DNA from: Sulfurospirillum sp. UBA2217
GTDB taxonomy: Bacteria > Campylobacterota > Campylobacteria > Campylobacterales > Sulfurospirillaceae
Reading direction: 5' to 3'
Assembly (NCBI GenBank): GCA_002328495.1
Contig: DCUJ01000010.1
Location: 1 to 64,000 of the forward strand
DNA: 64,000 bases
The translations under genes were made by a program, and so were the position numbers. Positions 8,843 through 17,047 of this stretch are shown piece after piece; the stretch's first letter is position 1, and each line of letters begins with the position of its first letter. The notes under the pieces were generated by a model. The model ran no database searches, was not told where the DNA came from, and worked only from the letters and a program-made list of their open reading frames with translations.

Positions 8843-9733
8843 ATGATGTCCGATACAAAACGCATTTCAACAAGCCAACTTGCAAAAAAACTCTCACTAC
8901 AGAAACAAACGCTAGATGAACTCTTGCTTACATTAGGACTTACAGAAAAAAATGAAAATGAGATTGTTTTAACAAAAGCCGGAATCGATGAAGGAGCTCA
9001 ATACATCACGCATGAAAAATATGGAAAATATATCGGTTGGCCTGAGCATATTAAATTACCCATTTTAGATGACAACTCCCATTATGACTATTTGAGCTCT
9101 ACGGCTATTGGAAAAGTGTACGAATTTAGTGCTAGAAAAGTCAACATGATGCTTTCAGAATTAGGATGGGTTGAAAGATATATCAAAGGCTGGAAGATTA
9201 CCCATATGGGAGCAAAAAATGGCGGCATTCAAAAAGAAAACTCTCAAAATGGAATACCCTATGTCGAGTGGCCTAAATCTATTCTTCAAAGTTCAGCCTT
9301 TCTCTCTGTGATAAAAGAAGTACAAGGAGAGGCTAGTTGCGAAACAAAAGAAAAGGTTGAAAAATCAAATGCGTGTGATTTTAGGACAAGATTTGAAGCG
9401 AAACACCGTGCGACTGATGGCCATTTTGTAAGAAGCAAAGCTGAAATGCTGATTGATAATTGGCTCTATATGGCTGAAATTGTTCATGCATATGAACGAA
9501 AATTGCCGATTGAAGAAGAAGTATATTGCGATTTTTATATTCCTACAGGAAAAGTGTATATTGAATTTTGGGGATTAGAAAATGACCAAAAATACGAAGA
9601 TCGAAAAAAAATAAAAAAGTCAATTTACGAAAAATATGGCTTAAAACTAATCGAATTAACCGATAACGATGTCTTTAATCTTGATGATATTTTACCTAAA
9701 ATGCTTTTAAAATTTGGAGTGCAAACATATTAA
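8843..9733 (+). CDS. Putative PD-(D/E)XK nuclease with duplicated HTH-like module
   Basis: The 296-residue protein has two related N-terminal modules. Each has a helix-turn-helix-like stretch, a short LTKAG or ITHMGAKNGG hairpin and a GWPEHIKL or EWPKSIL end (about 8-75 and 88-155). The C-terminal part (about 190-296) reads VRSKAEMLIDNWLY, then CDFYIP, VYIEFWG, KKSIYEKYGLKLIEL. This gives the E, D and ExW/K spacing of a PD-(D/E)XK or Vsr-like nuclease core. The start may be 8843 or 8846, since AAAGGGA precedes two ATGs. It lies just outside the right att repeat and is followed by a strong terminator. Confidence 0.6.
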   Translation: MMSDTKRISTSQLAKKLSLQKQTLDELLLTLGLTEKNENEIVLTKAGIDEGAQYITHEKYGKYIGWPEHIKLPILDDNSHYDYLSSTAIGKVYEFSARKVNMMLSELGWVERYIKGWKITHMGAKNGGIQKENSQNGIPYVEWPKSILQSSAFLSVIKEVQGEASCETKEKVEKSNACDFRTRFEAKHRATDGHFVRSKAEMLIDNWLYMAEIVHAYERKLPIEEEVYCDFYIPTGKVYIEFWGLENDQKYEDRKKIKKSIYEKYGLKLIELTDNDVFNLDDILPKMLLKFGVQTY

Positions 9734-9740
9734 GATTATG

Positions 9741-9772
9741 AATGGGCCATGGCATCTTTTTGGCCCATTTTT
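9741..9772 (+). terminator. Rho-independent terminator after nuclease gene
   Basis: An 8-bp stem, AATGGGCC (9741-9748) with GGCCCATT (9762-9769), is followed by T residues. It lies just after the nuclease stop and before the convergent formate dehydrogenase gene. Confidence 0.75.
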
Positions 9773-9782
9773 CAGCTAGTAA

Positions 9783-11855
9783 CTACTCGCTGACCACATT
9801 CACCACGTCCACCTTTATCGACTTAAATGCTGCGGTCATCGTAAACACATCACATCTATCTCCAAAGAGCTTATTGATGCCTGATTTGGCGTGGTGGAAG
9901 GTGCAAAAGAGGGTTTTGGGTTGGACTTTGTCGGTCAACTTTACCCTAAGCGGTGTGCTGTGTCCAAACGGTGTTTTTAAGATGACTTTTTCACTTGTAA
10001 AATCTTGTGCATCCTCTTCGTTAACTAAAAGTACATCTTCATCGTAACGCTTATTAAGACGTTCGCAACGCAATGTTTGGGAGGCGTTATTGTACTGAGC
10101 TAGAGTTCTTCCCGTAGTCAGATAATAGCCACTCAAACACTTTTGTGTAATCTCTTCGACCATACCTCGAAGTTCATACCCATGGTAATGAAATGTACCA
10201 TAACCATCGTCGGTTCTAAAATCGAGTTGATGGAGGATGGGTGTGTCTTCGGTGTGTACGGGCCATTGGAGTCCTCGTACGCGGTGGCGCTCAAGTCGTT
10301 GGTAGCTGGCACCCGAAAACCTACGATACGCCACTTCGCGTACCTCATCCCAAATGGCTTTTGGGCTTTCATACGCATAGCTTCCGCCCATTTTATTTTC
10401 TAGCATCTGAATCACTTCCCAATCATCAGGTAAATCGCTCTGCACAAGCGGTTGTGAGAGGTGAAGGCGACGCATCGCATTGACATAGACACCCGTTTTT
10501 TCATACGCCGATTTCACGCCCACAACGATATCAGACCGTTTTGCAATTTCTGTCATAAAGAGTTCTTGCACGAACAAAAGCTCCACGTTTTCAAGGGCAC
10601 GATTGACTTTGTTGGTGTTAGGGTGGATGTGCGTGAGGTCTTCGCCCATATTGATAACGGCTTTGATGCGACCTTCTATCATCTCATCCACAAGTTGCGG
10701 TGTCATCAAGCCAACCTCTTTAGGCTCTTGATAATCGGGGGCATAGTAGGGGAGCATCCCCATATCGCATGCTCCTTGAACGTTGTTTTGTCCGCGAAGC
10801 GGCATAAGACCTGCGCCTTGTTTACCCACATTGCCTGTCATTAAAGCAAGATGTGTCATCGCCATGACCGCGTACGAGCCATCAATGTGCTCCGTCACAC
10901 CGAGTCCCCAAAAAATCATCGACTTTTTAAGCGCATATTCGCGTGCCACTTTAGGGATAAGCTTACTTAAATATTCATACCCCGCAATGCCCTCAAAATA
11001 CTTAGGATTAGCATATGGGTCATTTAAAATCTGCTCTTTAAACGCTTCAAACCCTTTGGTTCGCTCTTCTAAAAAATGTTCATTATAGAGCTCTTCGGTG
11101 ATGATGACATAGGCGAGCATATTTAAGATAAGTAGATTCGACTCGTGAGGAAGGATGCCTTTGTACTTGGCAAAACGGTGTAAGGTGATTTCCCTCACAT
11201 CAAAAACGGCAAGGTTTTCATGCTTGACGGCCATCTCCACGATACGATTGGAAATGATGGGGTGTGCTTCGGTGGTGTTGGAGCCAATGACAATCATAAA
11301 TTCGGCATTGTAAATGTCATTGTACGGATTAGTTGCCGCACCCTCACCAATGGTGGTTCGCATCCCTTTGAGGCTTGGGGCGTGGCACACACGAGCGCAG
11401 TTGTCCACATGCGGAGAACCTAGTGAAACGCGGGTAAATTTTTGCAGCAAATACGAACTTTCACACGAAGTTCTCGCACCGCCTATGGCACACACACTTT
11501 TTTGACCGTGCGCGGCTTGAATCTCCCTTAATTTCATCGCTGCTGCCGTAGTTGCACCCTCAAGTGTGCTCTCCATCCATTCCTCATCCAATGCCTTTAC
11601 ATGTAAAGCAATGGCATCTTGAATGTGTGGGTTTTTGGCTAAAAAGCTTTTGCGGATTCGAGGGGTTCGAAGCCTATCGGGAGCATCAATAAATTCGTAC
11701 CCGTATTTGCCTTTGACACATAAATTGCCCTGCGACACAACGCCCTCAGGATGCGCAAAAATACCCTGAATTTTATTATCCTTCACTGTTGCCGCGATGT
11801 CACATCCCACACCACAATAGGTGCATACACTGTCAATCACTTTTCCGTGTTCCAT
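9783..11855 (-). CDS. fdhA: Formate dehydrogenase catalytic subunit, Cys type, cytosolic
   Basis: The 690-residue molybdopterin oxidoreductase should oxidise formate to CO2. One [4Fe-4S] cluster is bound by Cys11, Cys14, Cys18 and Cys46 (CTYCGVGC, then NLCVKG, with the conserved electron-relay Lys48). The active site reads CARVCHAPS, with Cys157 at the selenocysteine position of E. coli FdhF and His158 next to it. No Tat signal is present, so it is cytosolic. I chose ATG 11855 rather than an upstream ATG at 11939. It directly follows the stop of the upstream 89-residue gene, with AAGGCGA as ribosome site, and longer versions would overlap that gene. A TTACATGTAA palindrome inside encodes LHVK. 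Confidence 0.88.
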   Translation of the reverse strand: MEHGKVIDSVCTYCGVGCDIAATVKDNKIQGIFAHPEGVVSQGNLCVKGKYGYEFIDAPDRLRTPRIRKSFLAKNPHIQDAIALHVKALDEEWMESTLEGATTAAAMKLREIQAAHGQKSVCAIGGARTSCESSYLLQKFTRVSLGSPHVDNCARVCHAPSLKGMRTTIGEGAATNPYNDIYNAEFMIVIGSNTTEAHPIISNRIVEMAVKHENLAVFDVREITLHRFAKYKGILPHESNLLILNMLAYVIITEELYNEHFLEERTKGFEAFKEQILNDPYANPKYFEGIAGYEYLSKLIPKVAREYALKKSMIFWGLGVTEHIDGSYAVMAMTHLALMTGNVGKQGAGLMPLRGQNNVQGACDMGMLPYYAPDYQEPKEVGLMTPQLVDEMIEGRIKAVINMGEDLTHIHPNTNKVNRALENVELLFVQELFMTEIAKRSDIVVGVKSAYEKTGVYVNAMRRLHLSQPLVQSDLPDDWEVIQMLENKMGGSYAYESPKAIWDEVREVAYRRFSGASYQRLERHRVRGLQWPVHTEDTPILHQLDFRTDDGYGTFHYHGYELRGMVEEITQKCLSGYYLTTGRTLAQYNNASQTLRCERLNKRYDEDVLLVNEEDAQDFTSEKVILKTPFGHSTPLRVKLTDKVQPKTLFCTFHHAKSGINKLFGDRCDVFTMTAAFKSIKVDVVNVVSE

Positions 11856-11856
11856 C

Positions 11857-12126
11857 TTATTCGCCTTTTGTGTAAAAAAAGTCTCCATGTACGGATTCAT
11901 TTTTGATTTTTTTAATGGCACTTGCCAGCAAAGCCTCACAACGTGTTTCGTCCATTTCTAACGTTTCCATGACACCACATGCCTTTGCATTGAGCACTTC
12001 GCACTCTTTTTTGGTGAGGCGTTTTTTCAAGATAAGAGCGAGTTCATCTTCATTTTTAGTGATTGCTCGTTTATCACCTATGACCATTTGTATGATTTTT
12101 CGTGCTTCTAGCTCTTTTAATTTCAT
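11857..12126 (-). CDS. Small helical protein upstream of formate dehydrogenase
   Basis: The 89-residue, charged, helical protein ends one base before the chosen formate dehydrogenase start, so the two are almost surely co-transcribed and coupled. It has no signal peptide, TM segment or metal motif. The middle (LTKKECEVLNAKACG, then DETRCEALLASAIKKIK) vaguely resembles a sigma region 4 or HTH helix pair, but this is weak. Position suggests a formate dehydrogenase accessory or partner. I do not recognise a family. Confidence 0.65.
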   Translation of the reverse strand: MKLKELEARKIIQMVIGDKRAITKNEDELALILKKRLTKKECEVLNAKACGVMETLEMDETRCEALLASAIKKIKNESVHGDFFYTKGE

Positions 12127-12189
12127 GCCTAACCTTTTGATAAATTGCGCGTATTATAGCCTAACGAAACTTTTGCTATACTCACTCTC

Positions 12190-13473
12190 ATGAAAAAAGA
12201 TACCTTATATTCACACTACGATGTCATTATTGTGGGCTCTGGTCCAGCCGGTCTGGGTGCGGCATTTAAGCTTGCGGAAAATTCCAAGCTTTCCATTTTA
12301 TTGCTTGAAAAAAAGAAGATAAGCTCAGGCGGTCTTCGTAACGACTGTAAGCAAAACTACACCTACCCTGTGGGATTTCCGTATGAGCATTGGGGTAAAG
12401 AAGAAGCGGATGTTTTACTCAAAGAAGTAGCAGGGCATTTAAACCCTAAAATTGAAACTAAAATCAACATTGAAAAATACGCCGCACGTGCTCAAAAAAT
12501 CGGTGTGGATATTCTGTGTATTGACCAAGCGCACGTTGGAACCGATAAATCTTCCAAACTCATCGGCGATTTGGTAGATAAGCTAAAGGCGTTACATGTA
12601 AGCGTTGCCTTGAACACGGAAGTCAAAGCCATTGCCAAAGAGAGCAAAGAAATCACCCTAGAAGATAACCAAATAATCTCATTTAAACACCTCGTTTTAG
12701 CTCCAGGGCGAGCCGATTATGATTGGTTGCAAGAGCAAATGGACACGCTTGGTGTAAGCTACAGCGATAACATCGTCGATATCGGTGTGCGCATCGAAAC
12801 CAAAGAAGAGAATTATCCCATCGTTCGTGATTACTACGACCCAAAAATTTTATTCCCAGGAAAAGTACGTACCTTTTGCACCAACTCAGGGTGTGCGCAC
12901 ATCGTGCGTGAAAAGTACAAAGGCTACTACTCCGTCAATGGACACTCCCTTTCACGGGAAAATGAACGCAACAACTTGGTCAATTTTGCGATGCTCAAAA
13001 CCATTCGTTTAACAGAACCCGTCGTGAGCGGACAACAATTTGGCAAGATACTGGGTGAAATGGTCATGCAACTCAGCGGTGGTTCTGTCATTATGCAGCG
13101 CGTGGGGGATTTTCGTATGGGTTCTCGCTCGAAAGCCGAGAGCTTCAACAACGACTTGTACGACTTTGAGCCTACACTTAAAAGTGCCGTAGCAGGAGAT
13201 TTGTCCTTGTGTATGCCCGCTAAAATTTTACGCGATATCTGGAAAGCGTTGAAGATGTTAGACACCATCATCCCAGGAGTCTTGCATCCTTCTACCATCA
13301 TCTATTATCCTGAAATCAAAACCTACTCCAACAAACCCGAATTTATTGATCAACACTTTTGTGTGAAAGAGGGCTACTACATCATCGGTGATGGTGCGGG
13401 TACGAGCAGGGGTATCACAGGGGCTTGGGCGTCGGGCATTCGTGCGGCTTTGGGTATTTTGAAGCGGGCTTAA
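12190..13473 (+). CDS. FAD-dependent dehydrogenase (COG2509-like)
   Basis: The 427-residue flavoprotein starts with a Rossmann fold, VIIVGSGPAGLGAAFKLAE (about residues 11-29). A second nucleotide-binding edge follows near LAPGRADY, and a C-terminal FAD contact IIGDGAGTSRGITGAWASGI. The middle carries FCTNSGCAHIVREKYKGYY, a hallmark I associate with the COG2509 group of uncharacterised NAD/FAD oxidoreductases. It diverges from the formate dehydrogenase pair across 63 bp and is followed three bases later by a GTG-started gene. Substrate unknown. Confidence 0.8.
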   Translation: MKKDTLYSHYDVIIVGSGPAGLGAAFKLAENSKLSILLLEKKKISSGGLRNDCKQNYTYPVGFPYEHWGKEEADVLLKEVAGHLNPKIETKINIEKYAARAQKIGVDILCIDQAHVGTDKSSKLIGDLVDKLKALHVSVALNTEVKAIAKESKEITLEDNQIISFKHLVLAPGRADYDWLQEQMDTLGVSYSDNIVDIGVRIETKEENYPIVRDYYDPKILFPGKVRTFCTNSGCAHIVREKYKGYYSVNGHSLSRENERNNLVNFAMLKTIRLTEPVVSGQQFGKILGEMVMQLSGGSVIMQRVGDFRMGSRSKAESFNNDLYDFEPTLKSAVAGDLSLCMPAKILRDIWKALKMLDTIIPGVLHPSTIIYYPEIKTYSNKPEFIDQHFCVKEGYYIIGDGAGTSRGITGAWASGIRAALGILKRA

Positions 13474-13476
13474 AGC

Positions 13477-14097
13477 GTGAAACTCTCTTGGCTCAAAGTT
13501 TTTTTATCGCCGTTGGTCGTGCTGAGTTTTATGGGTTTAAGCTATACCTTAGCAGCAGAAAACCATCTGCCACTGAGAATCAAGGTCTATAAAGAGCTGA
13601 TTGCAAGTCTTCAACATGCGCCGCTTGAAGAAAAACTCACCAAGATAAACAGCTTTTTCAATCAATTTGTTTCCGACTACGATGCCAATGTTTGGAAAAA
13701 AGAAGACTACTGGGCAACACCGCTTGAGTTTACCGCGAAGGGAAGAGGCGATTGTGAAGATTATGCTATAGGCAAATACTTTGCCCTTAAAGAGGTGGGC
13801 ATAGACAAAGATAAGCTCTTTATCTTCATCGTTAAAGAACAGACGGCCAAAGATTATCATATGGTTTTAGCGTATGTGCAAAATTTAAAATCATCACCTC
13901 TGGTGCTGGATAATCTCAGTTGGAAAATTTTACCACTTGAGCAAAGAGTTGACCTAAAACCCTTGTATGGTTTTAATGAAAAAAATGTCTATCTCAATGG
14001 AAAAATGATGCCACTTAGCGATACGTTCATCAAAAGTCATCCTGAAATATCGTTGTGGTTTGATGTCATTACAAAAGTAAACAAGGAAAAAAAATGA
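13477..14097 (+). CDS. LapG-like periplasmic cysteine protease (BTLCP family)
   Basis: The 206-residue protein has a signal peptide (to about residue 27, YTLAA). The catalytic triad of bacterial transglutaminase-like cysteine proteinases is visible: Cys in GRGDCEDYAIGK, His in DYHMVLAY, Asp in LVLDNLSW. LapG members cut the anchor of large surface adhesins under c-di-GMP control. No LapD or LapA homologue is in this window, so the link is family knowledge only. The start is GTG at 13477, three bases after the flavoprotein stop. It overlaps the next gene by ATGA. Confidence 0.85.
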   Translation: MKLSWLKVFLSPLVVLSFMGLSYTLAAENHLPLRIKVYKELIASLQHAPLEEKLTKINSFFNQFVSDYDANVWKKEDYWATPLEFTAKGRGDCEDYAIGKYFALKEVGIDKDKLFIFIVKEQTAKDYHMVLAYVQNLKSSPLVLDNLSWKILPLEQRVDLKPLYGFNEKNVYLNGKMMPLSDTFIKSHPEISLWFDVITKVNKEKK

Positions 14098-14660
14098 TAC
14101 TGTACATTCACGGATTTGGTTCAAGCGGAGAAGCGACAAAAGCAGAGGCGTTTCGAAACTACTGTCACGAAAAAGGCATTCGCTACATTGCACCTTCACT
14201 GCCATCCATCCCTACTTTGGCGATTAATACGCTGAGTGAGCTGATTGAATCGTATCTGGAAAATGAAAGCGTACATCTTATCGGTGCGTCACTGGGCGGG
14301 TACTATAGCCTCTATTTGAGTGACAAATACAACCTCAAAGCCGTGCTTATTAATCCAGCCATCAATGCACCTGAAACACTTAAACGCGCACTTGGACATG
14401 GGGTGCATTACTATGACACTTCAGCCTTTGAATGGAATGAATCTCACCTTGAAATGTTAGAGAATTATGAGATTGAAGAACCGAATGTGGAAAATCTTTT
14501 GCTCCTGTTGCAAAAAGGTGATGATGTGTTGGATTACGAAGATGCCTTAGACATTTTAGAGGGTGCGCAAACCATCGTCGAGGAGGGTGGAACTCACGGC
14601 TTTGAGGGCATTGAGCGCCACTTTGAGAGGATACTAACCTTTTTACATGTAAAGGTTTAA
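14094..14660 (+). CDS. YqiA-like alpha/beta-hydrolase esterase
   Basis: The 188-residue protein opens with YIHGFGSSG, the oxyanion-hole HG motif, and has the nucleophile elbow GASLGGYY with Ser, plus VLINPAINAP, all typical of the YqiA (UPF0227) esterases. It ends GTHGFEGIERHFERILTF, with the catalytic His. The start overlaps the protease stop by ATGA. The last codons (FLHVKV) are read through a TTTACATGTAAA palindrome that forms half of a hairpin shared with the convergent ATPase gene. Confidence 0.85.
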   Translation: MILYIHGFGSSGEATKAEAFRNYCHEKGIRYIAPSLPSIPTLAINTLSELIESYLENESVHLIGASLGGYYSLYLSDKYNLKAVLINPAINAPETLKRALGHGVHYYDTSAFEWNESHLEMLENYEIEEPNVENLLLLLQKGDDVLDYEDALDILEGAQTIVEEGGTHGFEGIERHFERILTFLHVKV

Positions 14661-14676
14661 GCCTTTACATGTAAAA
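14641..14676. terminator. 15-bp inverted repeat of two TTTACATGTAAA copies between convergent genes
   Basis: The arms at 14641-14655 and 14662-14676 are perfect 15-bp inverted copies with a 6-nt loop, and each arm is itself a palindrome. The hairpin spans the stop codons of the esterase and the P-type ATPase, so both proteins end in LHVK plus one or two residues. The position suits a bidirectional terminator. Confidence 0.65.
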
Positions 14677-16603
14677 CACGTGACGCATTTAAAACAGCGA
14701 TAAGTGCCACACCGACATCACCAAAAACCGCTTCCCACATACCAGCAATTCCCAAAGCCCCTAAAATCAAAATAACCCCCTTAACGCCGAGTGCAAAAAT
14801 GATGTTTTGCCACACGATAGCGTGCGTTTGACGTGCCACAGAAATGGCGGTGGCGACTTTGGAGATTTCATCGTTCATGATGACCACATCAGAAGCTTCG
14901 ATGGCAGCATCTGAGCCAACTCCCCCCATAGCAATACCAATGTCAGCGCGTGCCAACACAGGCGCATCGTTGATGCCATCGCCTACAAAAATGGTTTTCC
15001 CCTTGCTAGAAGCCATGATGGACTCAAGCTTTTCTACCTTTTGATACGGCAAAAGACCTGCAAAAACCTCACGAATACCTAAGCTTTGTGCTACATTTTG
15101 GGCACTATTCTCGTTGTCGCCCGTGAGCATGACCACACGTTTGATGCCAAGAGCATAGAGTTTTTGTATTGCGTCTTTCGCATCTTCTTTGATGCTATCT
15201 TCAATGATAAGATGCCCTAGAGCTTCCCCATCACGCGCCACGTAAACCACCGTATGGCTTGATGGGACGATAGAAACTTCAATGCCTCGCTCACGCAAAA
15301 GTTTTTGATTGCCCACTAAAACCATGCTTTCTCCCACACGAACGCTCACCCCATAACCTACCAACTCTTCGTGCATCACGCCATCCAAAACCAAAGGCTC
15401 TTTGTAAGCACGTTTGATGGAGTGTGCGATAGGATGGTTTGAATAAAATTCTGCCAAAGCGCACCATCGTAGCACCTCTTGCGCCTCATACCCTTCGTAC
15501 GCCTCAACATGGGCGACATCAAAATGCCCTTGCGTGAGCGTGCCTGTTTTGTCAAAGACCACAGTTTCAACCCTATTTAATGCCTCTAAAAAGTTGCCAC
15601 CTTTCACCAAAATACCTTTTTTAGACGCACCTCCAATACCTCCAAAAAAGCTCAGTGGTATGGAAACCACGAGCGCGCAGGGACACGAAACCACCAAGAA
15701 AACAAGGGCACGTTTGAACCATTCACTTAACAGGGCTTCTTCAAAAAGCAAAGGGGGCAAAAATGCCAAAAGAGCCGCTGAAACAACAACAAACGGGGTA
15801 TAGTAACGGGCAAATGTGGTAATAAACTGCTCGGTTTTCGCTTTTTTAGCACTGGCATTTTGCACTAAATCCAAAATCTTAGAAACAGTTGAGTCGGCAA
15901 AACATTTTTGTGTTTTAACCACCAAAACACCCCTTAGATTGATAGATCCTGAGAGCACTTCATCGCCCGTTTTAACTTCTTTAGGCAAAGACTCTCCGCT
16001 TAGCGCTGAGGTATCAAGACTGGATTGCCCTTCCATGATGAGACCATCGAGTGGAATTTTCTCTCCCGCTCTTACCACGATGTGCGCGCCAATTTCGACC
16101 AATTCTGGGGATACTTTTTGCTCACCATCAGAGCTTATAAGCATCGCAAAATCAGGTCTGATATCCATTAGTTCGCCAATGGAATGCTTGGATCTTGCCA
16201 CGGCTAAATCTTGAAAAAACTCACCCATGCGGTAAAAAAACATCACCGCAACCCCTTCAGGATACTCCCCGATGCTAAACGCACCCACCGTGGCTAGGCT
16301 CATGAGAAAATTTTCATCAAAGAGATGCCCTTTAAAGATGTTCTTGACCGCCAAAAACAAGATTTCCCCGCCAATAAGCGCATAAGCACTCACAAAAACC
16401 CAAAGACGCAAAGGGTGCGCATTGTCCATCAATGTCGCGCCTAAAAAAAGAAACGAACCTATGACAAAGCCTATAAAATGAGGGGTTGTGAAAAATCCTT
16501 CAGGAATATGACCATGCTCGTGTTCATGGTGATGGTGTTCTTCTTCGTACGCATACTGAGGTGCACACCGCGTACAACACTCTTTGGCTTCATGCGCTGA
16601 CAT
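14657..16603 (-). CDS. Zn/Cd/Pb-exporting P-type ATPase
   Basis: The 648-residue P1B-type ATPase carries CPC in the TM metal path (SCPCALVVSIPLSF), phosphorylation site DKTGTLT, TGDN and the hinge GDGINDAPVLA. The N terminus has ECCTRC and a His-rich run (HHHHEHEHGH), pointing to Zn, Cd or Pb export rather than copper. I prefer ATG 16603, which overlaps the ArsR stop by 14 bases. An upstream ATG at 16669 would run 80 bases into the regulator. It is transcribed with the upstream ArsR-type gene. The last codons are read from the shared TTTACATGTAAA hairpin. Confidence 0.92.
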   Translation of the reverse strand: MSAHEAKECCTRCAPQYAYEEEHHHHEHEHGHIPEGFFTTPHFIGFVIGSFLFLGATLMDNAHPLRLWVFVSAYALIGGEILFLAVKNIFKGHLFDENFLMSLATVGAFSIGEYPEGVAVMFFYRMGEFFQDLAVARSKHSIGELMDIRPDFAMLISSDGEQKVSPELVEIGAHIVVRAGEKIPLDGLIMEGQSSLDTSALSGESLPKEVKTGDEVLSGSINLRGVLVVKTQKCFADSTVSKILDLVQNASAKKAKTEQFITTFARYYTPFVVVSAALLAFLPPLLFEEALLSEWFKRALVFLVVSCPCALVVSIPLSFFGGIGGASKKGILVKGGNFLEALNRVETVVFDKTGTLTQGHFDVAHVEAYEGYEAQEVLRWCALAEFYSNHPIAHSIKRAYKEPLVLDGVMHEELVGYGVSVRVGESMVLVGNQKLLRERGIEVSIVPSSHTVVYVARDGEALGHLIIEDSIKEDAKDAIQKLYALGIKRVVMLTGDNENSAQNVAQSLGIREVFAGLLPYQKVEKLESIMASSKGKTIFVGDGINDAPVLARADIGIAMGGVGSDAAIEASDVVIMNDEISKVATAISVARQTHAIVWQNIIFALGVKGVILILGALGIAGMWEAVFGDVGVALIAVLNASRVLHVKA

Positions 16604-16967
16604 GGTAGCTTCCGCGTGGTTCCAAAATATGCTCCAAGCCTTGGTCAAAAAGGTGTTTGATGTGATCATCGTCCAGCGAATAAAACACCACCTTTCCTTC
16701 TTTTCGGGGTTTGACCAAGCGGGCTTGTCTTAAGACTCTTAGTTGATGAGAGATGGAGGAGGGGCTCATATGCAAAAGCTCCGCAATATCACATACGCAC
16801 AACTCGGTCTCAAGCAAAGCAGAGATAATCTTGATACGCGTGGTATCGCCAAAGACTTTGAACAACTCTGCTAAATCATAAAGTATCTCTTCTTGTGGCA
16901 GTTTTGAACGCACGGCTTCAATGCGTTCTTTGTGCGTAATGTTGCAATCGCAAAATTCGTCACTCAT
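16590..16967 (-). CDS. ArsR/SmtB-family metal sensor repressor (CadC/CmtR-like)
   Basis: The 125-residue winged-helix protein has the alpha-3 metal site ELCVCDIAELL followed by the recognition helix SPSSISHQLRVLR and wing EGKVVFYSLDDDHI. N-terminal Cys residues (FCDCN) could complete a CadC-type thiolate site for Cd, Pb or Zn. It should bind its own promoter and release it on metal binding, switching on itself and the ATPase that follows with 14 bases of overlap. A matching dyad lies at 16987-17006. Confidence 0.9.
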   Translation of the reverse strand: MSDEFCDCNITHKERIEAVRSKLPQEEILYDLAELFKVFGDTTRIKIISALLETELCVCDIAELLHMSPSSISHQLRVLRQARLVKPRKEGKVVFYSLDDDHIKHLFDQGLEHILEPRGSYHVSA

Positions 16968-16986
16968 GTTTTTCCTTTATATGAAC

Positions 16987-17006
16987 ATATGAATAATTGC
17001 TCATAT
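16987..17006 (-). promoter_or_regulatory. Putative ArsR-family operator
   Basis: ATATGA (16987-16992) and TCATAT (17001-17006) form a dyad with an 8-nt centre, and a further ATATGAA lies at 16979. The element sits 20-40 bp upstream of the repressor start, as usual for SmtB/ArsR operators. Assignment is by position and symmetry. Confidence 0.55.
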
Positions 17007-17047
17007 ATTAGAATAATAAAGATAAAACATCTCTTAATTGAGCATAT

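Noticed and set aside
9742..11505. Several long frames opposite the formate dehydrogenase gene
   Set aside because: They are antisense shadows of a well-supported gene, with no ribosome sites or domain motifs.
11856..11939. Formate dehydrogenase start at 11939
   Set aside because: It would add 28 unrelated residues and overlap the upstream 89-residue gene by 83 bases. The ATG at 11855 has a ribosome site and directly follows that gene's stop.
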